Position numbers and translations under genes: made by a program
The notes under the pieces: model-generated
What the model was told of the DNA's origin: nothing
The model's database searches: none
The model's input: the letters and a program-made list of their open reading frames with translations, nothing else
Shown: piece by piece, positions 4,848 to 5,328 of the stretch
Layout: every line of letters starts with the position of its first letter
How positions within the stretch are numbered: the stretch's first letter is position 1
NCBI GenBank assembly: GCA_035711465.1
Contig: DASTCC010000357.1
Location: forward strand, 1-5,328
Length of the DNA stretch: 5,328 nucleotides
Origin: DASTCC01 sp035711465
Lineage (GTDB): Bacteria; Acidobacteriota; Vicinamibacteria; Vicinamibacterales; SCN-69-37
Direction: 5' to 3'

Positions 4848-5328
4848 TGCAGGCCCGTCCGCTCGTCGAAGCCGCAGGCGACGTTGAAGTTCTGGAGCGC
4901 CTGACCGGCCGCGCCTTTGATCAGGTTGTCGAGGCACGCGACGATCACGAGCCGTCCGGTGGCGCTGTCGAGACGCCAGCCGATGTCGCAGAAATTCGTC
5001 CAGGCGACGTGCTTGATCTCCGGCAGCGCGTCGCCGGTCAACCGCACGAACGGCGCCTTCGCGTACGCCGCTTCGAACGTGTCCGCCAGCTTCTCGTTCG
5101 TCGTGCCCGGCGTCACGCGCGCGTAGATCGTCTCGAGGATGCCGCGATCGAGCGGCACCAGATGCGGCACGAAGGTCGTCTGCGCGCCGAGCTCCTGCTC
5201 CATTTCCGCGACGTGACGGTGGCCGAACACACCGTATGCGGCAACCGAGCCGTGATTCTCAGAAAAGTGCGTGCGATCGCTTGGCGCGCGCCCGGCGCCG
5301 GAGATCCCCGATTTCGCGTCGATGACGA
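4844..5328 (-). CDS. argC: N-acetyl-gamma-glutamyl-phosphate reductase, C-terminal part (gene runs off the right edge)
   Basis: ArgC is the cytosolic NADPH-dependent enzyme that reduces N-acetylglutamyl phosphate to N-acetylglutamate semialdehyde, the third step of arginine synthesis. The frame is open to the window edge, so only the last 160 codons are visible and the start and catalytic cysteine lie outside. The visible part begins with the family block VIDAKSGISGAGRAPSD (fragment residues 1-17). It then has GHRH (35-38), which carries the conserved histidine region, and TNFCDIGWR (110-118). The cofactor-side block DNLIKGAAGQALQN (133-146) follows, and the protein ends in ERTGLQ. These blocks in this order are specific to ArgC. 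The in-frame GTG at 5230 is not the start, because conserved ArgC sequence continues upstream of it. The TGA stop (4846-4844) overlaps the argB GTG by four bases, which suggests translational coupling. As first gene of the visible set it is probably closest to the operon promoter. Confidence 0.96.
   Translation of the reverse strand, partial: VIDAKSGISGAGRAPSDRTHFSENHGSVAAYGVFGHRHVAEMEQELGAQTTFVPHLVPLDRGILETIYARVTPGTTNEKLADTFEAAYAKAPFVRLTGDALPEIKHVAWTNFCDIGWRLDSATGRLVIVACLDNLIKGAAGQALQNFNVACGFDERTGLQ

Noticed and set aside
4848..4937. A 30-residue N-terminal extension of ArgB
   Set aside because: It lies over the conserved C-terminus of argC in another frame and looks like shadow sequence. 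The GTG at 4847 fits the kinase family N-terminus.

Overview
The window is one minus-strand block of arginine-biosynthesis genes from a strongly GC-rich bacterium, with well over 60% G+C judged by eye and GC-ending codons throughout. Transcription runs from right to left. The order is argC (5' end cut off by the right edge), argB, argD, a short GNAT acetyltransferase best read as an N-acetylglutamate synthase (argA-type), argJ and argF. Nothing in the sequence fixes the taxon. Base composition and gene order would suit Acidobacteriota (for example Vicinamibacteria-like) or another GC-rich soil lineage, but this is a low-confidence guess.

Layout in transcription order: argC 5328-4844 (last 160 residues); argB 4847-4038, joined to argC by a GTGA overlap; argD 4041-2845, joined to argB by an ATGA overlap; a 30-bp gap holding a GGAGG ribosome site; the GNAT gene 2814-2293 with a TTG start; an 18-bp gap; argJ 2274-1057 with a GTG start; argF 1060-77, joined to argJ by an ATGA overlap. 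The first 66 bases, just past the argF stop, are an 11-bp tandem repeat that makes the coding strand very G-rich. Apart from the two short gaps and this tail, the window is entirely coding.

Together the genes cover glutamate to citrulline. The GNAT enzyme and/or ArgJ make N-acetylglutamate. ArgB phosphorylates it, ArgC reduces the phosphate to the semialdehyde, and ArgD transaminates this to N-acetylornithine. ArgJ moves the acetyl group back to glutamate and releases ornithine. ArgF carbamoylates ornithine to citrulline. argG and argH are not present. The promoter and any arginine-repressor site would lie upstream of argC, outside the window.

This is mostly ordinary core metabolism and I see no new defence, mobile or RNA system. 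The points worth a second look are the GNAT gene, which sits exactly where the stop-start overlaps are broken, and the G-rich repeat and possible quadruplex that begins over the argF stop codon. Smaller points are a few unusual residues and the lack of an arginine-sensing extension on ArgB.
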